From contig JASHTP010000146.1 of assembly GCA_030040495.1 (NCBI GenBank), positions 1 to 6,178 on the forward strand: DNA of 6,178 nucleotides, given 5' to 3'. This document shows, piece after piece, positions 6,058 through 6,178 of this stretch; position 1 is the stretch's first letter; the number at the start of each line of letters is the position of its first letter. Under the pieces are notes generated by a model. That model ran no database searches, was not told the DNA's origin, and was given only the letters and a program-made list of their open reading frames with translations. Position numbers and translations under genes: made by a program. This DNA comes from Alphaproteobacteria bacterium. GTDB taxonomy: Bacteria; Pseudomonadota; Alphaproteobacteria; ATCC43930; CGMCC-115725.

Positions 6058-6178
6058 GCAAGCATCACGTATCGACCACCGTCAACGGCGAGCCCACCGA
6101 GTTTCTGTGCGAGCCGCAGCTGACCCTGCTGGACGTGCTGCGCGACGAGCTTCATTTGACCGGCAGCAAGGAGGGATG
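6054..6178 (+). CDS. 2Fe-2S small subunit of a xanthine dehydrogenase-family molybdenum hydroxylase (3' end outside window)
   Basis: Only the first 41 residues and two bases of the next codon are inside the window. They read as the ferredoxin-like N-terminus of the CoxS/XdhC-type small subunit: VNGEPTEFLCEPQLTLLDVL (10-29), then DELHLTGSKEG up to residue 41. In the family the first cluster-binding cysteine directly follows the KEG, and the partial codon TG at the edge is consistent with Cys. The complete protein usually has about 150-170 residues and two 2Fe-2S clusters that link Mo to FAD. The start codon overlaps the stop of the FAD gene. No twin-arginine signal is seen before the ferredoxin fold, unlike the periplasmic PaoA type, so a cytoplasmic enzyme is likely. 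Confidence 0.92.
   Translation, partial: MSKHHVSTTVNGEPTEFLCEPQLTLLDVLRDELHLTGSKEG

Noticed and set aside
5185..6178. 4-hydroxybenzoyl-CoA reductase medium and small subunits
   Set aside because: The FAD subunit lacks the inserted cysteine-containing loop that binds the extra 4Fe-4S cluster in that enzyme.
6054..6178. Periplasmic aldehyde oxidoreductase (PaoABC) type
   Set aside because: The iron-sulfur subunit starts directly with the ferredoxin fold and has no twin-arginine signal peptide.

Overview
This window is GC-rich, densely coded DNA that most resembles an alphaproteobacterial, Hyphomicrobiales-like chromosome (Bradyrhizobium/Rhodopseudomonas type). That placement is an inference from codon and base composition, the kinds of genes present and a perfect FNR/FixK-type operator. 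No rRNA, tRNA, CRISPR array, insertion sequence or phage gene is visible.

Layout. (1) Bases 1-660 (+) hold the C-terminal end of a helical-repeat (TPR-like) protein, probably the tail of a class III cyclase/ATPase/TPR signalling protein; its start lies outside the window. (2) Bases 661-1012 contain no convincing gene. They carry a perfect TTGAT-N4-ATCAA dyad at 903-916 and an 11-bp direct repeat. (3) Bases 1013-2245 (+) encode a 12-helix major facilitator transporter. (4) Bases 2246-2447 separate convergent genes and contain two potential hairpins. (5) On the minus strand, 5001-2713 encodes the molybdopterin-binding catalytic subunit of a xanthine dehydrogenase/CO dehydrogenase-family hydroxylase. 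It is followed 4 nt later by a MoaD/ThiS-like sulfur-carrier protein (2708-2448). (6) Bases 5002-5184 form a divergent promoter region containing a perfect, widely spaced 10-bp inverted repeat. (7) On the plus strand, 5185-6057 encodes the FAD subunit, overlapping by ATGA the start of the 2Fe-2S subunit (6054 to the right edge).

How it fits together. The three subunits of one heterotrimeric molybdenum hydroxylase appear to be split over two divergent transcripts: catalytic subunit plus MoaD-like protein to the left, FAD plus iron-sulfur subunits to the right. Electrons would pass from substrate to Mo, then 2Fe-2S, then FAD. The enzyme is probably cytoplasmic, because no signal peptide is seen on any start. 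The substrate cannot be read from the sequence; the motifs argue against form I CO dehydrogenase and 4-hydroxybenzoyl-CoA reductase. The neighbouring transporter could carry the substrate, but it is convergent with the enzyme genes and may be under separate, oxygen-responsive control.

I see no strikingly new system. The points most worth following are the MoaD-like gene tied to the hydroxylase, the split divergent organisation with its inverted repeat, and the FixK/FNR box in front of the transporter.
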